Assembly: GCA_963774345.1 (NCBI GenBank)
Contig: CAVZFB010000039.1
Coordinates: forward strand, 248,001 to 312,000
Length of the DNA: 64,000 bases
Source of the DNA: AP-15 sp963774345
Lineage (GTDB): Bacteria > Pseudomonadota > Alphaproteobacteria > ATCC43930 > CGMCC-115725
Direction of reading: 5' to 3'
Under the pieces are notes generated by a model, which saw only the letters and a program-made list of their open reading frames with translations, did no database searches and had not been told where the DNA came from. The first letter of the stretch is position 1, and each line of letters starts with the position of its first letter. This document shows positions 37,978 to 47,328 of the stretch, piece after piece. Both the position numbers and the translations under genes were made by a program.

Positions 37978-39825
37978 ATGGCGCAGGACTTCTCTCCGAC
38001 CGAGATCTTCAAGCGCGCGACCGCGGCGACCTTGCGCGCGATCGCCGAGCGCGACGATTTGGCGGTGGCGTTCGGGCCGGAAGCGGCCGGGGTCACCGGC
38101 ACCCGAGTGCGGCTACCGAACCCGCCGCGCGATCTGCCGGCCGAGGAGGCAGCGCAGTTGCGCGGTGCAGCCGACAGCATGGCCTTGCGTCTGCGCTATC
38201 ACGACGACGCGGTGCACAGCAAACGCGTGCCCGGCAGCCCATTGGCCCGCGCGGTCTTCGAAGCGGTCGAGCAGGCGCGGGTCGAAGCCTTAGGCGCTCG
38301 GCGCATGACCGGCGTTGCCACCAATCTCGCCGCCATGCTCGACGAGCAGTATAGGCGGCAGGGCTTTGAGCGCATCACCGAGCGCACCGAGAGCACGATG
38401 GCCGAGGCGGTGCGCCTCTTGACCCGCGAGGCCTTGACCAAGGAACGCCCGCCGCCCGCGGCGCGGCGCGTTGTCGATCTGTGGCGCCCGTGGCTCGAAG
38501 CGCGGATCGCCAAGGATCTCGGCGAGCTCGACCGCTCCATCCTGGATCAGGATGGCTACGCCCGGGTGACCCGCCGGATGCTGCAGGACCTCGACATCGA
38601 TCTTGGCGAGGCTGAGGATTCCGAAAACAACGAGCAGCAGGAGGGCGAGGAGTCCGAAGGCGAAAATCAGAGCGAAGGCGAGGGCGCCACGTCAGGCGCG
38701 CAGGCTTCGCCGGACGGCTCGCCTGCCGATGGCGAGGCCGACGACGCGCAGGATGCGGCCGAAGCCGGCGACGGCGAAATGATGCCGGGTTCGAGCGATG
38801 ACGACCCCGGCCGGCCGGGCCGCCCCGGCACGATGCCACGCGGCCGCCCGGACGACACCGCGATCTACCGCGCCTTCAGCACTCTGTCGGATGAGATCGT
38901 CGAGGCCCACGAGCTGTGCGACTCCGATGAGTTGACGCGGCTGCGGCAATTGCTCGACCAGCAGCTCTCCCATTTGCAGAGCGTGATCGCCCGGCTCGCC
39001 AACCGTCTGCAGCGCAAGCTCATGGCCAAGCAAACCAGAGCGTGGGAATTCGATCTCGACGAGGGATTGCTCGACGCCGCGCGGCTGTCGCGCGTCGTCG
39101 CCAACCCAATCCTGCCGCTCGCCTACAAGCGCGAGCGCGAAATGGATTTCCGCGACACTGTCGTCACCCTCTTGATCGACAATTCGGGCTCGATGCGCGG
39201 CCGCCCGATCACCGTCGCGGCGATGAGCGCCGATATCCTGGCGCGAACCTTGGAACGCTGCGCGGTCAAGGTCGAGATCCTCGGTTTCACCACTCGTGCC
39301 TGGAAGGGCGGACAGTCGCGCGAGCGTTGGATCGCCGCCGGCAAGCCGGCCAACCCGGGTCGGCTCAACGATCTGCGCCACATTGTCTACAAGCCTGCCG
39401 ATGCGCCCTGGCGCCGCGCCCGGCGCAATCTCGGGCTGATGCTGCGCGAGGGCATCCTCAAGGAGAACATCGACGGCGAGGCGCTCGCCTGGGCGCACAA
39501 CCGGCTGCGCGAGCGCACCGAACAGCGCCGCATCCTGATGGTGATTTCCGACGGCGCCCCGGTCGATGATTCAACCCTGTCGGTCAACCCGGGTAACTAC
39601 CTCGAAAAGCATCTGCGCGAGGTGATCCACGACATCGAGCGGCTGGGCGAGGTCGAACTCACCGCGATCGGCATCGGCCACGACGTGACCCGCTATTACC
39701 GCCGCGCGGTCACCATCGTCGATGCCGAACAATTGGGCGGAGTGATGCTCGACAAGCTGTCCGAACTGTTCGCGGAGGAAGGCGACCAGACTCGGGTGCG
39801 CAGCCGCCACCGCCGCGCCGCCTGA
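37978..39825 (+). CDS. cobT: Cobaltochelatase subunit CobT
   Basis: Partner of CobS in the CobNST chelatase (615 aa). The middle is a long acidic, low-complexity stretch (about 205-280, rich in Glu, Ser, Asp and Gly). The C-terminal third is a von Willebrand A domain with a MIDAS: TLLIDNSGSMRGRPI and later MVISDGAPVDD. Spacing and order match the family. It converges with the TPR gene. Confidence 0.96.
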   Translation: MAQDFSPTEIFKRATAATLRAIAERDDLAVAFGPEAAGVTGTRVRLPNPPRDLPAEEAAQLRGAADSMALRLRYHDDAVHSKRVPGSPLARAVFEAVEQARVEALGARRMTGVATNLAAMLDEQYRRQGFERITERTESTMAEAVRLLTREALTKERPPPAARRVVDLWRPWLEARIAKDLGELDRSILDQDGYARVTRRMLQDLDIDLGEAEDSENNEQQEGEESEGENQSEGEGATSGAQASPDGSPADGEADDAQDAAEAGDGEMMPGSSDDDPGRPGRPGTMPRGRPDDTAIYRAFSTLSDEIVEAHELCDSDELTRLRQLLDQQLSHLQSVIARLANRLQRKLMAKQTRAWEFDLDEGLLDAARLSRVVANPILPLAYKREREMDFRDTVVTLLIDNSGSMRGRPITVAAMSADILARTLERCAVKVEILGFTTRAWKGGQSRERWIAAGKPANPGRLNDLRHIVYKPADAPWRRARRNLGLMLREGILKENIDGEALAWAHNRLRERTEQRRILMVISDGAPVDDSTLSVNPGNYLEKHLREVIHDIERLGEVELTAIGIGHDVTRYYRRAVTIVDAEQLGGVMLDKLSELFAEEGDQTRVRSRHRRAA

Positions 39826-39881
39826 CTCGATTTAGATGCCCTGGCAGCGGCCCCTGCGCTGCCGCCAAAATCTCAGAGGTA

Positions 39882-40415
39882 TTAGATATCCGCGGGGTCG
39901 GCGATCGCCACTGCGAGATGTTCGTAGGACTCGCAAACGGTCCCGCAGATCCCCTTGATCGCTTGCAGTTGGGCCTTCGCGCTCGCGAGATCGCCTTTGA
40001 GGAGATAGGCCTCGCCGAGGTATTCGCGGACCTGCGCATAGTGCGGATCGAGCGCCACCGATTTCAGATAGTAGCCGATCCCCTCGTCGACCCGTCCCAT
40101 TTTCCGCGTCGCATAACCGCGGTAGTTGAAGGCGACTGCGGTATTCGGGTCTTTCAGCAGGTCGAGCACGTCCAGCGCCTCGCGGTAGCGTCCGGCCCTA
40201 ACCAGTGCGTAGGCGTAGTCGGTCAGCGCCTTATCGGGGAGCACCCCATTCTCCGCCTTGACGCACTTTTGGCTCCTGCTGTCCCATACTTGGCCTTTGC
40301 CGCAGGTCGTCGAGTTCGATTTGTCGTTTCCGCTTCCGCCGCCGTCCGCCAAGGCCGGACCGGCCGCGATCAAGCAAAATCCAAACGCCGCCGCAAGCAT
40401 TACCTCGGTTCTCAT
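39882..40415 (-). CDS. Secreted tetratricopeptide-repeat protein
   Basis: A 177-aa protein from ATG 40415, with GGAGG upstream. A signal peptide (VMLAAAFGFCLIAAGPALA) leads to a Gly/Ser-rich segment with CGKGQVWDSRSQKCV, resembling a chitin-binding-like Cys pair. The rest carries TPR helices (YALVRAGRYREALDVLDLLK, then NYRGYATRKMGRVDEGIGYY and AQVREYLGEAYLLKGDL). It is exported; partners are unknown. Confidence 0.82.
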   Translation of the reverse strand: MRTEVMLAAAFGFCLIAAGPALADGGGSGNDKSNSTTCGKGQVWDSRSQKCVKAENGVLPDKALTDYAYALVRAGRYREALDVLDLLKDPNTAVAFNYRGYATRKMGRVDEGIGYYLKSVALDPHYAQVREYLGEAYLLKGDLASAKAQLQAIKGICGTVCESYEHLAVAIADPADI

Positions 40416-40512
40416 GAAATCCTCCGTCGCCCATGCACGGATCGGGGACACTTCGAGCCCGGCATCATCCGCCCCGTCCGCTTCCGAATCAACGACTGCT
40501 CAAGAGGCCCGT

Positions 40513-41394
40513 TTATTCCGCACCGGTCGAGGCGGCGATGCGCAGCGGATGGGCAGGGTAGACGCCGAGGATCTTAACTTCGCGCGAAAAAAAGGCGAGT
40601 TCCTCGAGCGCCAGCGCCAACGGCCGGTCCTCGGGATGGGCCTCGACATCGGCATAGAACTGCGTCGCCGCGAACGCGCCGCCGACCATGTAGCTTTCGA
40701 GCTTGGTCATGTTGACGCCATTGGTCGCGAACCCGCCCATCGCCTTGTAGAGCGCCGCCGGCACGTTGCGCACTCGAAACAGAAAGGTGGTTACGGTCGG
40801 CGTCCCGCGCACAGGCCGCAGCGGCTCGCGCGACATGATCAAAAATCGGGTGGTGTTGTGTTCGGCATCCTCGATATTCCCCTTCAACGAGACCAGGCCG
40901 TAGATTTGCCCGGCTAGCTCGGAGGCGATGACGGCCACAGTAGGGTCGCGGCGCTCGGCAAGTTCCGCCGCGGCTCCGGCGGTATCGGCGGCGACGACCG
41001 GCGTGACGCCGAGCGCGCGGATAATGTTGCGGCACTGCGACAGCGCGTGGACGTGGCTTTTGACCGTGCGGATTTCTTCCAGGCTCGCGCCCGGTACCGC
41101 CAGCAGGTAATGGTTCACCCGTTCGAAATGCTCGCCAGTGATGTGCAGACCCGACTCGGGCATCAGGTGGTGGATGTCGGCGACCCGACCCGCGACCGAA
41201 TTCTCGATTGGGATCATCGCCAGCCGGGCCCGACCTTCGCGCACGGCCGCAAAGGCGTCCTCGAACTGGGCGCAGGGTAGGGTCGCCATCTCGGGAAAGA
41301 CCCGGCGGCAGGCGAGGTCGGAATAGGCTCCGAACGCTCCCTGGAACGAGATCGTCCGCTCCGGAGCGGCGAAATCGAGCTTTGGTTTCGTCAT
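40513..41394 (-). CDS. pheA: Prephenate dehydratase
   Basis: Converts prephenate to phenylpyruvate for phenylalanine synthesis (293 aa). The catalytic domain shows ISFQGAFGAYSDLA and IPIENSVAGRV, and the TRF motif is in HNTTRFLIMS. The C-terminal ACT domain (TTFLFRVRNVPAALYKAMGG, then KLESYMVGG) gives phenylalanine feedback. Its ATG overlaps the kdsB stop by 4 bp. It is not fused to chorismate mutase. Confidence 0.95.
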   Translation of the reverse strand: MTKPKLDFAAPERTISFQGAFGAYSDLACRRVFPEMATLPCAQFEDAFAAVREGRARLAMIPIENSVAGRVADIHHLMPESGLHITGEHFERVNHYLLAVPGASLEEIRTVKSHVHALSQCRNIIRALGVTPVVAADTAGAAAELAERRDPTVAVIASELAGQIYGLVSLKGNIEDAEHNTTRFLIMSREPLRPVRGTPTVTTFLFRVRNVPAALYKAMGGFATNGVNMTKLESYMVGGAFAATQFYADVEAHPEDRPLALALEELAFFSREVKILGVYPAHPLRIAASTGAE

Positions 41395-42191
41395 CCTGTT
41401 TTCATCTGTTGCACCGATTGGCGGGCGCGTTCGAGATCGGCGGGGGTGTCGACCTGCACGCCGAGCCGGGCAGCCTCGATCAGGCTAACGGAGATTCGCA
41501 TTCCGGCTTCGAGCGCGCGCAATTGCTCCAGGCGCTCGCGCTGTTCGAGGATGCCGCGTGGCAGCCCGACAAAGCGTTCAAGCGCCGCCCGGCGATAAGC
41601 GTAAAGCCCGATATGCTCGTAATGTGGCCCTTCGCCCCACGGCACCACGGCCTTGCTGAAATAGAGCGCTCGCGCCGGTCGGGCCGTGTCGACGAAACCG
41701 GCGACGACCTTGTTGACGCTGGAGTCGGCCAGTGCCGCGTCGTTCTCGATCACGGCGGCGAGAGTCGCGATATCGATTTCCGGATCGGCGAGCCCGGCGA
41801 CAGCTATCCGCACCGCCGAAGGGTCCAGCATCGGCAGATCGCCCTGCACATTGATGACCGCGTCGTGCGCGCGGCGGGGATCGATGCGCGTGATCGCTTG
41901 GTGGATACGGTCCGAGCCGGTCGGGAGCTGCGGATCGGTCAACACCGCGCGGCCGCCCGCCGCCTCGACGACATCGGCGATTTCACGGTCGCCGCAGGCC
42001 ACGACGACCGGTCCCGTCTCGGCGGCGAGCGCGCGGCGCCAGACATGGATGATCATCGGAGTTCCAGCGATGTCGGCGAGCGGCTTCCCGGGAAGGCGCG
42101 TCGCCGCCAACCGGGCGGGGATCAGGATGATCGGGTTTTTTGGCAGCGCGTTATCCACAAATTCTCGCCAGCGATCGGGCAGCGACAACAT
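41391..42191 (-). CDS. kdsB: 3-deoxy-manno-octulosonate cytidylyltransferase
   Basis: Activates KDO as CMP-KDO for lipopolysaccharide (266 aa from ATG 42191). The N-terminal nucleotide-binding motif is ILIPARLAATRLPGKPL and later VINVQGDLPMLDP and GSDRIHQAI. The reading frame extends upstream to 42896, but that part is an antisense overlap with the cytochrome c gene. It is coupled to pheA and diverges from the cytochrome gene. Confidence 0.94.
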   Translation of the reverse strand: MLSLPDRWREFVDNALPKNPIILIPARLAATRLPGKPLADIAGTPMIIHVWRRALAAETGPVVVACGDREIADVVEAAGGRAVLTDPQLPTGSDRIHQAITRIDPRRAHDAVINVQGDLPMLDPSAVRIAVAGLADPEIDIATLAAVIENDAALADSSVNKVVAGFVDTARPARALYFSKAVVPWGEGPHYEHIGLYAYRRAALERFVGLPRGILEQRERLEQLRALEAGMRISVSLIEAARLGVQVDTPADLERARQSVQQMKTG

Positions 42192-42287
42192 GCCCGGTTC
42201 GTGCCATCGCCGGAAGCGTGATAATTCATTTGAGTCGCCGGGGGAATTGGATCTGCTGCCGGCCCGACACGGTCGGAAGGGTCGTCG

Positions 42288-42812
42288 ATGTCGTCTTTCG
42301 AGTGGAACAAGGTCATTGCCTCGGTACTCACCGCGCTGATCATCGCGATGGTGGCCGGGATTCTCTCGAACATGCTCGTCCGGCCAAAGCCGCTCGAAAA
42401 GCCGGTCTTTGTCGTGGCCGGCGCCGAGCCGACTGCATCTGCTTCGACCGAACAAGCCGCGGCTGCCCCTAAGCTCGAGCCGATTACGCCGTTGCTGGCC
42501 AAGGCCGACCCGAAAAAGGGCCAGCAGCTGACGGTGGTATGCCAGGCATGTCACACCTTCGACAAAGGCGGGCCGAACCGGATCGGACCAAATTTGTGGG
42601 GTATAGTCACCGAGGGTATGGCCGAGGTCCCGAACTATCAATTTTCCTCTGCGATGGAAGCGCACAAGGGGGAAAAGTGGACTGTCGAGGAGTTCAACGA
42701 ATGGCTGTACAATCCACAACACTTTATGCCAGGCACCAAGATGACCTTTGCTGGATTCCCCAAGGCGGAGAACCGTGCTGACGTCATCGCTTACTTGCAG
42801 ACCTTGAAATAG
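42288..42812 (+). CDS. cycM: Membrane-anchored cytochrome c (CycM type)
   Basis: A 174-aa protein with an uncleaved N-terminal anchor (residues about 10-30, SVLTALIIAMVAGILSNML), a flexible linker, then a cytochrome c domain with the heme motif CQACH (C85, C88, H89) and the Met ligand in HFMPGTKMTF. It carries electrons in the periplasm to cytochrome oxidase in alphaproteobacteria. GGAAGGG precedes the ATG. It starts the cycM-hisN run and diverges from kdsB. Confidence 0.93.
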   Translation: MSSFEWNKVIASVLTALIIAMVAGILSNMLVRPKPLEKPVFVVAGAEPTASASTEQAAAAPKLEPITPLLAKADPKKGQQLTVVCQACHTFDKGGPNRIGPNLWGIVTEGMAEVPNYQFSSAMEAHKGEKWTVEEFNEWLYNPQHFMPGTKMTFAGFPKAENRADVIAYLQTLK

Positions 42813-42815
42813 ACC

Positions 42816-43595
42816 GTGCGCCTTTCGGAGCTCGACAGGTTTCTCGCGCTCGCATTTGAATTGGCCGACGCGGCGGGGGCGGAGATCCGGCCGCATTTCC
42901 GCCAGCGCCTCGCGGTCGAGGATAAATCAGACCTGACCCCGGTGACCGCCGCCGACCGCGCCGCGGAGCTGGCGATGCGCAGGCTGATCGAGAACAGCTT
43001 TCCGGATCACGGGATCGTCGGCGAGGAGTTCGGCTGGGTGCGCGAAGGCGCCGAATTCGTCTGGGTTTTGGACCCGATCGATGGGACAAAATCCTTTATC
43101 AGCGGCGTGCCGCTGTTCGGGACCCTGATCGCGTTGACCCATGGCGGGCATCCAATCCTCGGCGTCATCGATCAGCCGATCTCCCGCGAGCGCTGGCTCG
43201 GCGCGGTTGGGCGACCGACAACATTGAACGGCGCCGAGATCCACTGCCGACCCTGTCCGGGGCTTGATGCGGCGACGCTCTTCGCTACCACGCCCGAGAT
43301 GTTCCGCGGGCCGGACGCCGCCGCCTTCGCCCGGGTTTCGGCCGCGGTCAAGCTCGTGCGCTTCGGCGCCGATTGCTACGCCTACGGGCTACTCGCCGCC
43401 GGGTTTGTCGATCTCGTCCTTGAAGCCAGCCTCAAGCCCTACGATTTTTGCGCGATGATTCCGATCGTCGAGGGAGCCGGAGGCGTCGCCACCGACTGGC
43501 GCGGAGCAAGGCTTGGCCTAGCCTCGGACGGCCGCGTCCTGGTCGCCGGCGACCACCATGCGCACGGGGCGGCGCTGGCGCTCCTCGACGCGTGA
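42816..43595 (+). CDS. hisN: Histidinol-phosphatase, inositol-monophosphatase family
   Basis: Removes phosphate from histidinol phosphate in histidine synthesis (259 aa from GTG 42816). IMPase metal motifs: VGEEFGWV (GEE), WVLDPIDGTKSFISG, and the C-terminal KPYDFCAMIPIVEGAGG. The FISG and TKSF features favour the HisN subgroup over inositol phosphatases. It follows cycM after 3 bp. Substrate specificity is predicted only. Confidence 0.88.
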   Translation: MRLSELDRFLALAFELADAAGAEIRPHFRQRLAVEDKSDLTPVTAADRAAELAMRRLIENSFPDHGIVGEEFGWVREGAEFVWVLDPIDGTKSFISGVPLFGTLIALTHGGHPILGVIDQPISRERWLGAVGRPTTLNGAEIHCRPCPGLDAATLFATTPEMFRGPDAAAFARVSAAVKLVRFGADCYAYGLLAAGFVDLVLEASLKPYDFCAMIPIVEGAGGVATDWRGARLGLASDGRVLVAGDHHAHGAALALLDA

Positions 43596-43617
43596 GCTGA
43601 TCGCAAGGACAAAGGGC

Positions 43618-45447
43618 ATGCGCACAGTATCGGCTATCGCCGTCGGCATCTTCCTGCTGCTTATGGCCGGCAGCGCCACAGCGGCACCGAGCGAGGGCAT
43701 GTCGCTGTTCGGCGATCTCAAATACGGACCCGGCTTTACTCATTTCGATTACACCAATCCGCAGGCGCCGAAGGGCGGTACGATCCGCTATTCGGCGATC
43801 GGCACCTTCGACACCTTGAACCCGTTCGTGATCAAGGGCGTGCCAGCGGCAGGGATCGGCCTGATCTTCGACACGTTGGCGGCCGTTGCCTCCGACGAAC
43901 CGGCGAGCGAATACGGGCTCGTTGCCAAGACCATCGATCTCGCGCCGGACAAATTATCGGTGCTCTACACCTTGCGCCAGGAAGCGCGCTTTCATGACGG
44001 CACCCCGATAACCCCCGCCGACGTGATCTGGACCTTCGACGCTTTGCGCAGCAAAGGCCAGCCCTTGTACCGCTCGTATTATGGCGACGTGACTAAGGTC
44101 GTACAGGAAGGCGATCACGGCGTCCGCTTTTATTTCAAATCGACGAAAAACCGTGAATTGCCGCAGATTCTCGGCGAGATGCCGGTCTTGTCAAAGGCGT
44201 ACTGGTCGGGTCGCGATTTCGAGAAGACCACGCTCGACCCGCCGCTCGGCAGCGGCCCCTACACGATCGAGTCGGTCGATCCCGGACGCTCAATTACCTA
44301 TCGCCGGGTCAAGGATTATTGGGCCGCCGATCTCCCGGTCAACAAGGGTCGCTATAATGTCGACACGATTCGCTACGATTATTATCGCGATGCTACGATC
44401 GCGCTCGAAGCGTTCAAGGCCGGCCAATACGACGTCCGGCAGGAGAATTCCTCGAAGGCTTGGGCGACCGGCTATGACAGCCCGGCACTGCGCGCGGGCC
44501 TAATCAAAAAAGAGCAGATCCCAAACGGGCTACCGAGCGGAATGCAGGGGCTCGGCTACAATTTGCGGCGGCCGCTCTTTCAGGATCCGCGAGTACGCGA
44601 AGCGTTAGCCTATGCGTTTGACTTCGAATGGTCAAACAAGAATTTGTTTTACGGCGCCTATCATCGCACCCGCAGCTATTTCGACAACTCCGAATTGGCC
44701 GCGACCGGCGTGCCGCAGGGACAGGAACTCGAGGTCCTGAACAAATATCGCGGGCAAATCCCCGATGCCGTATTTACGGCCGAATACGATCCGCCGAAAT
44801 ACGACGATTCCGGAAATATCCGTGACGGGCTGCGCAAGGCAATCAAACTGCTGATGGCGGCGGGCTGGACCTTTAAAGGTGAACAGCTGGTCAATGCCAA
44901 GACAGGAGAGCCTTTCGAGTTCGAGATCTTGCTCAACGACCCCATATACGAGCGCATTGTCCTGCCGTTCACCCAAAACCTCGCCCGAATGGGCATCACC
45001 GCGAGGGTACGCACGGTCGACCCCGCGCAGTACGAAAGGCGAATGGAGACTTTCGATTACGACATGGCGGTGGTGTTGTTTCCGCAGTCCTTATCGCCTG
45101 GCAACGAGCAACGCGATTTCTTCGGCTCGGCCGCAGCAGACCAGCGGGGCAGTCAGAATGTTCTGGGGATCAAAAGCCCGGTCGTCGATCAACTGATCGA
45201 GGGGTTGATCAACTCGCCCGACCGTGTAAGCCTTGTCGCCCATACCCACGCGCTCGACCGGGTTCTGCAGTATGGATACTACGTAATACCGCAGTTTCAT
45301 CTGGGCGCATTTCGGGTCGCCTACTGGGACAAGTTCCGCCGCCCGGCGATCTCGCCCAAATACGCCCTCGGCTTCGACACCTGGTGGGTCGATCCTACCG
45401 CCGAGAAATCCGTCGAGACAAAAAAGGGCGAGGTGCTGAAGCAGTGA
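43618..45447 (+). CDS. Peptide ABC transporter binding protein, YejA type
   Basis: Family 5 solute-binding protein (609 aa). The signal peptide is MRTVSAIAVGIFLLLMAGSA with cleavage near TAAPS. The mature start GMSLFGDLKYGPGFTHFDY and KGGTIRYSAIGTFDTLNPFV are typical of YejA. The ATG at 43618 follows AAAGGGC. It is followed by the permease YejB. The ligand is probably an oligopeptide or a similar substrate. Confidence 0.88.
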   Translation: MRTVSAIAVGIFLLLMAGSATAAPSEGMSLFGDLKYGPGFTHFDYTNPQAPKGGTIRYSAIGTFDTLNPFVIKGVPAAGIGLIFDTLAAVASDEPASEYGLVAKTIDLAPDKLSVLYTLRQEARFHDGTPITPADVIWTFDALRSKGQPLYRSYYGDVTKVVQEGDHGVRFYFKSTKNRELPQILGEMPVLSKAYWSGRDFEKTTLDPPLGSGPYTIESVDPGRSITYRRVKDYWAADLPVNKGRYNVDTIRYDYYRDATIALEAFKAGQYDVRQENSSKAWATGYDSPALRAGLIKKEQIPNGLPSGMQGLGYNLRRPLFQDPRVREALAYAFDFEWSNKNLFYGAYHRTRSYFDNSELAATGVPQGQELEVLNKYRGQIPDAVFTAEYDPPKYDDSGNIRDGLRKAIKLLMAAGWTFKGEQLVNAKTGEPFEFEILLNDPIYERIVLPFTQNLARMGITARVRTVDPAQYERRMETFDYDMAVVLFPQSLSPGNEQRDFFGSAAADQRGSQNVLGIKSPVVDQLIEGLINSPDRVSLVAHTHALDRVLQYGYYVIPQFHLGAFRVAYWDKFRRPAISPKYALGFDTWWVDPTAEKSVETKKGEVLKQ

Positions 45448-45457
45448 GAAGCTACCG

Positions 45458-46555
45458 ATGATCGCCTACGCGTTGCGGCGGGTGCTACTGATCATCCCGA
45501 CCCTGTTCGCGATCATGGTGGTGAATTTCGTTATCGTCCAAGCCGCGCCCGGCGGCCCGGTCGAACAAATGATCGCACGGCTGAAGGGAGAGAATGTCAG
45601 CGCCACCGAGCGCGTCAGCGGCGGCACCGGCGAGATCAAGGCGCCAGCGGCCTCCGGCGCCGCCGTCAACTCGCGCTATCGCGGCGCGCGCGGCCTCGAC
45701 CCCGCGCTGATCAAGCAGCTCGAAAAGCAATACGGCTTCGACAAACCGCCTTTGACCCGGTTTGTGCTGATGATGCGCAACTACCTGACCTTCGATTTCG
45801 GCACCAGTTTTTTCCGCGACGAGCGCGTCGTCGATTTGATCAAAGCGAAATTGCCGGTGTCGATTTCGATCGGGCTGTGGACGACCTTGATCACCTATCT
45901 GGTTTCGATCCCGCTGGGCATTCGCAAGGCGGTGCGCGACGGCAGCCGGTTCGACGTGTGGACGAGTGCGGTCATCATCGTCGGCTATGCGGTGCCGAGC
46001 TTTTTATTCGCGGTGTTGCTGATCGTGCTGTTCGCCGGCGGCAGCTATCTGTCGATCTTTCCCCTGCGCGGGCTGGTCAGCGACAATTGGGCCTCGCTGT
46101 CCTGGCCGATGCGCATCGCCGATTATTTTTGGCACATCACCCTGCCGATCACCGCGTTGGTGATCTCGGGGTTCGCAACCCTAACGATGCTGACCAAAAA
46201 CTGCTTCCTCGACGAGATCAACAAGCAGTACGTGCTGACCGCGCGCGCCAAGGGCCTGACCGAGCACCGCGTGCTCTACGGCCACGTCTTCCGGAACGCG
46301 ATGTTGCTTGTTGTCGCCGGATTTCCGGCGGCGCTGGTGGGCATCCTTTTCACGGGGGCACTGTTGATCGAGGTGATCTTTTCACTCGATGGTCTCGGCT
46401 TGTTGGGTTTCGAGGCGGCGATCAACCGCGACTATCCGATCATGTTCGGCACGCTCTACGTGTTCACGTTGATCGGCCTGTTGCTGAAGCTCGTCAGCGA
46501 CCTGACCTATATGCTGATCGACCCGCGGATCGATTTCGCCACCCGGCGGGCCTGA
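45458..46555 (+). CDS. Peptide ABC transporter permease, YejB type
   Basis: Inner-membrane permease (365 aa) with a first segment (ALRRVLLIIPTLFAIMVVNF), the YejB-type insertion after RLKGENVSATERV, and the EAA loop KQYVLTARAKGLTEHRVLYGHV. It pairs with the YejA-type protein. The usual YejE permease and YejF ATPase do not follow; instead a DUF433/DUF5615 module begins 77 bp later. The transporter is therefore incomplete unless other ATPases are used. Confidence 0.88.
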   Translation: MIAYALRRVLLIIPTLFAIMVVNFVIVQAAPGGPVEQMIARLKGENVSATERVSGGTGEIKAPAASGAAVNSRYRGARGLDPALIKQLEKQYGFDKPPLTRFVLMMRNYLTFDFGTSFFRDERVVDLIKAKLPVSISIGLWTTLITYLVSIPLGIRKAVRDGSRFDVWTSAVIIVGYAVPSFLFAVLLIVLFAGGSYLSIFPLRGLVSDNWASLSWPMRIADYFWHITLPITALVISGFATLTMLTKNCFLDEINKQYVLTARAKGLTEHRVLYGHVFRNAMLLVVAGFPAALVGILFTGALLIEVIFSLDGLGLLGFEAAINRDYPIMFGTLYVFTLIGLLLKLVSDLTYMLIDPRIDFATRRA

Positions 46556-46632
46556 CGCAGCAGTCGCCGGAATGTATACTGGCCGAAGGCGCGCAAGTCG
46601 GACGAAGCTGTCGAATATCTTTGAGGCGGGAC

Positions 46633-46836
46633 ATGGCTTTTGATCGGATCACCTTCGAGCCGGGGAAGATGGGCGGCCGTGCTTGCATTCGGGGCCTTCG
46701 GATCACCGTCGGGTTGATTGTCTCATTGATCGCGGAAGGGGTTTCTTTCGAGGAACTCTTGACCGACTATCCGGACCTGGAAGCAGAGGATATTCGACAA
46801 TCCCTGGCTTATGCCGCGTGGCTAGCGCGGGAATAG
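46633..46836 (+). CDS. DUF433-family antitoxin
   Basis: A 67-aa protein from ATG 46633 (GAGGCGGGAC upstream), beginning MAFDRITFEPGKMGGRACIR. The MGGRACIRGLRITVGLIVSL segment and LLTDYPDLEAEDIRQSLAYAA are hallmarks of DUF433, the antitoxin of DUF5615-type toxins. The frame extends upstream to 45877 over the yejB gene, which is a shadow. It is followed 22 bp later by the DUF5615 gene. Confidence 0.85.
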   Translation: MAFDRITFEPGKMGGRACIRGLRITVGLIVSLIAEGVSFEELLTDYPDLEAEDIRQSLAYAAWLARE

Positions 46837-46858
46837 GTCGTCCCGGTGTAAGCCGGGG

Positions 46859-47223
46859 ATGCGTTTTCTGCTCGATATGAACCTTCCGGCGGCGATGGCG
46901 GAATGGATGAGATCCGACGGCCACGACGCGGTGCACGTCCGTGATCTTGGTCAGGCGCAATATCCGGATTACGAGATTTTCGCTCATGCAGCCGCGGATC
47001 GACGCATCGTCGTCACCTTCGATCTCGATTTCGGCGAGATCGCCGCTTTCGCGCGCGGCACCGGAATTGGCATGTTCTGCTGAGGCTGCGCTTGGCGCGG
47101 CACTCCTATTTGCGAGACCGCCTCCGCGCTGCGTTGATCGAGGCCGCCGAGGCGTTACAGGCAGGCGCAATTGTCCTCGTCGAGGATGCCCGGATCCGCA
47201 TCCGGCGGCCTCCGAACGACTGA
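46859..47223 (+). pseudogene. DUF5615 PIN-like toxin, frameshifted
   Basis: Frame one (46859-47083) begins MRFLLDMNLPAAMAEWMRSD and includes VVTFDLDFGEIAAFARG, the N-terminal two thirds of a DUF5615 protein. It ends early at TGA 47081. Another frame continues from about 47065 (VLLRLRLARHSYLRDRLRAA, then AIVLVEDARIRIRRPPND) to TGA 47221-47223. One missing base near 47062-47070 rejoins them at about 121 aa, the normal family length. As written the toxin is broken, with the antitoxin intact. Confidence 0.82.
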
Positions 47224-47328
47224 AAATGAGCGTCGCGCGGTCCACCGGCTACCGCTCTCACGAGCATTGCGTCCGCCGGAAAGCCGCGGAGTGGGTCGCA
47301 GGCCGCGCGACGCCGGTGACGGCCGCTC

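Noticed and set aside
41391..42896. 501-codon kdsB with long N-terminal extension
   Set aside because: The extra 235 residues are antisense to the cytochrome c gene; ATG 42191 gives the usual KdsB length.
45877..46835. Long N-terminal extension of the DUF433 gene over yejB
   Set aside because: The upstream part is a frame shadow of yejB; the ATG at 46633 has an RBS and starts exactly at the family N-terminus.
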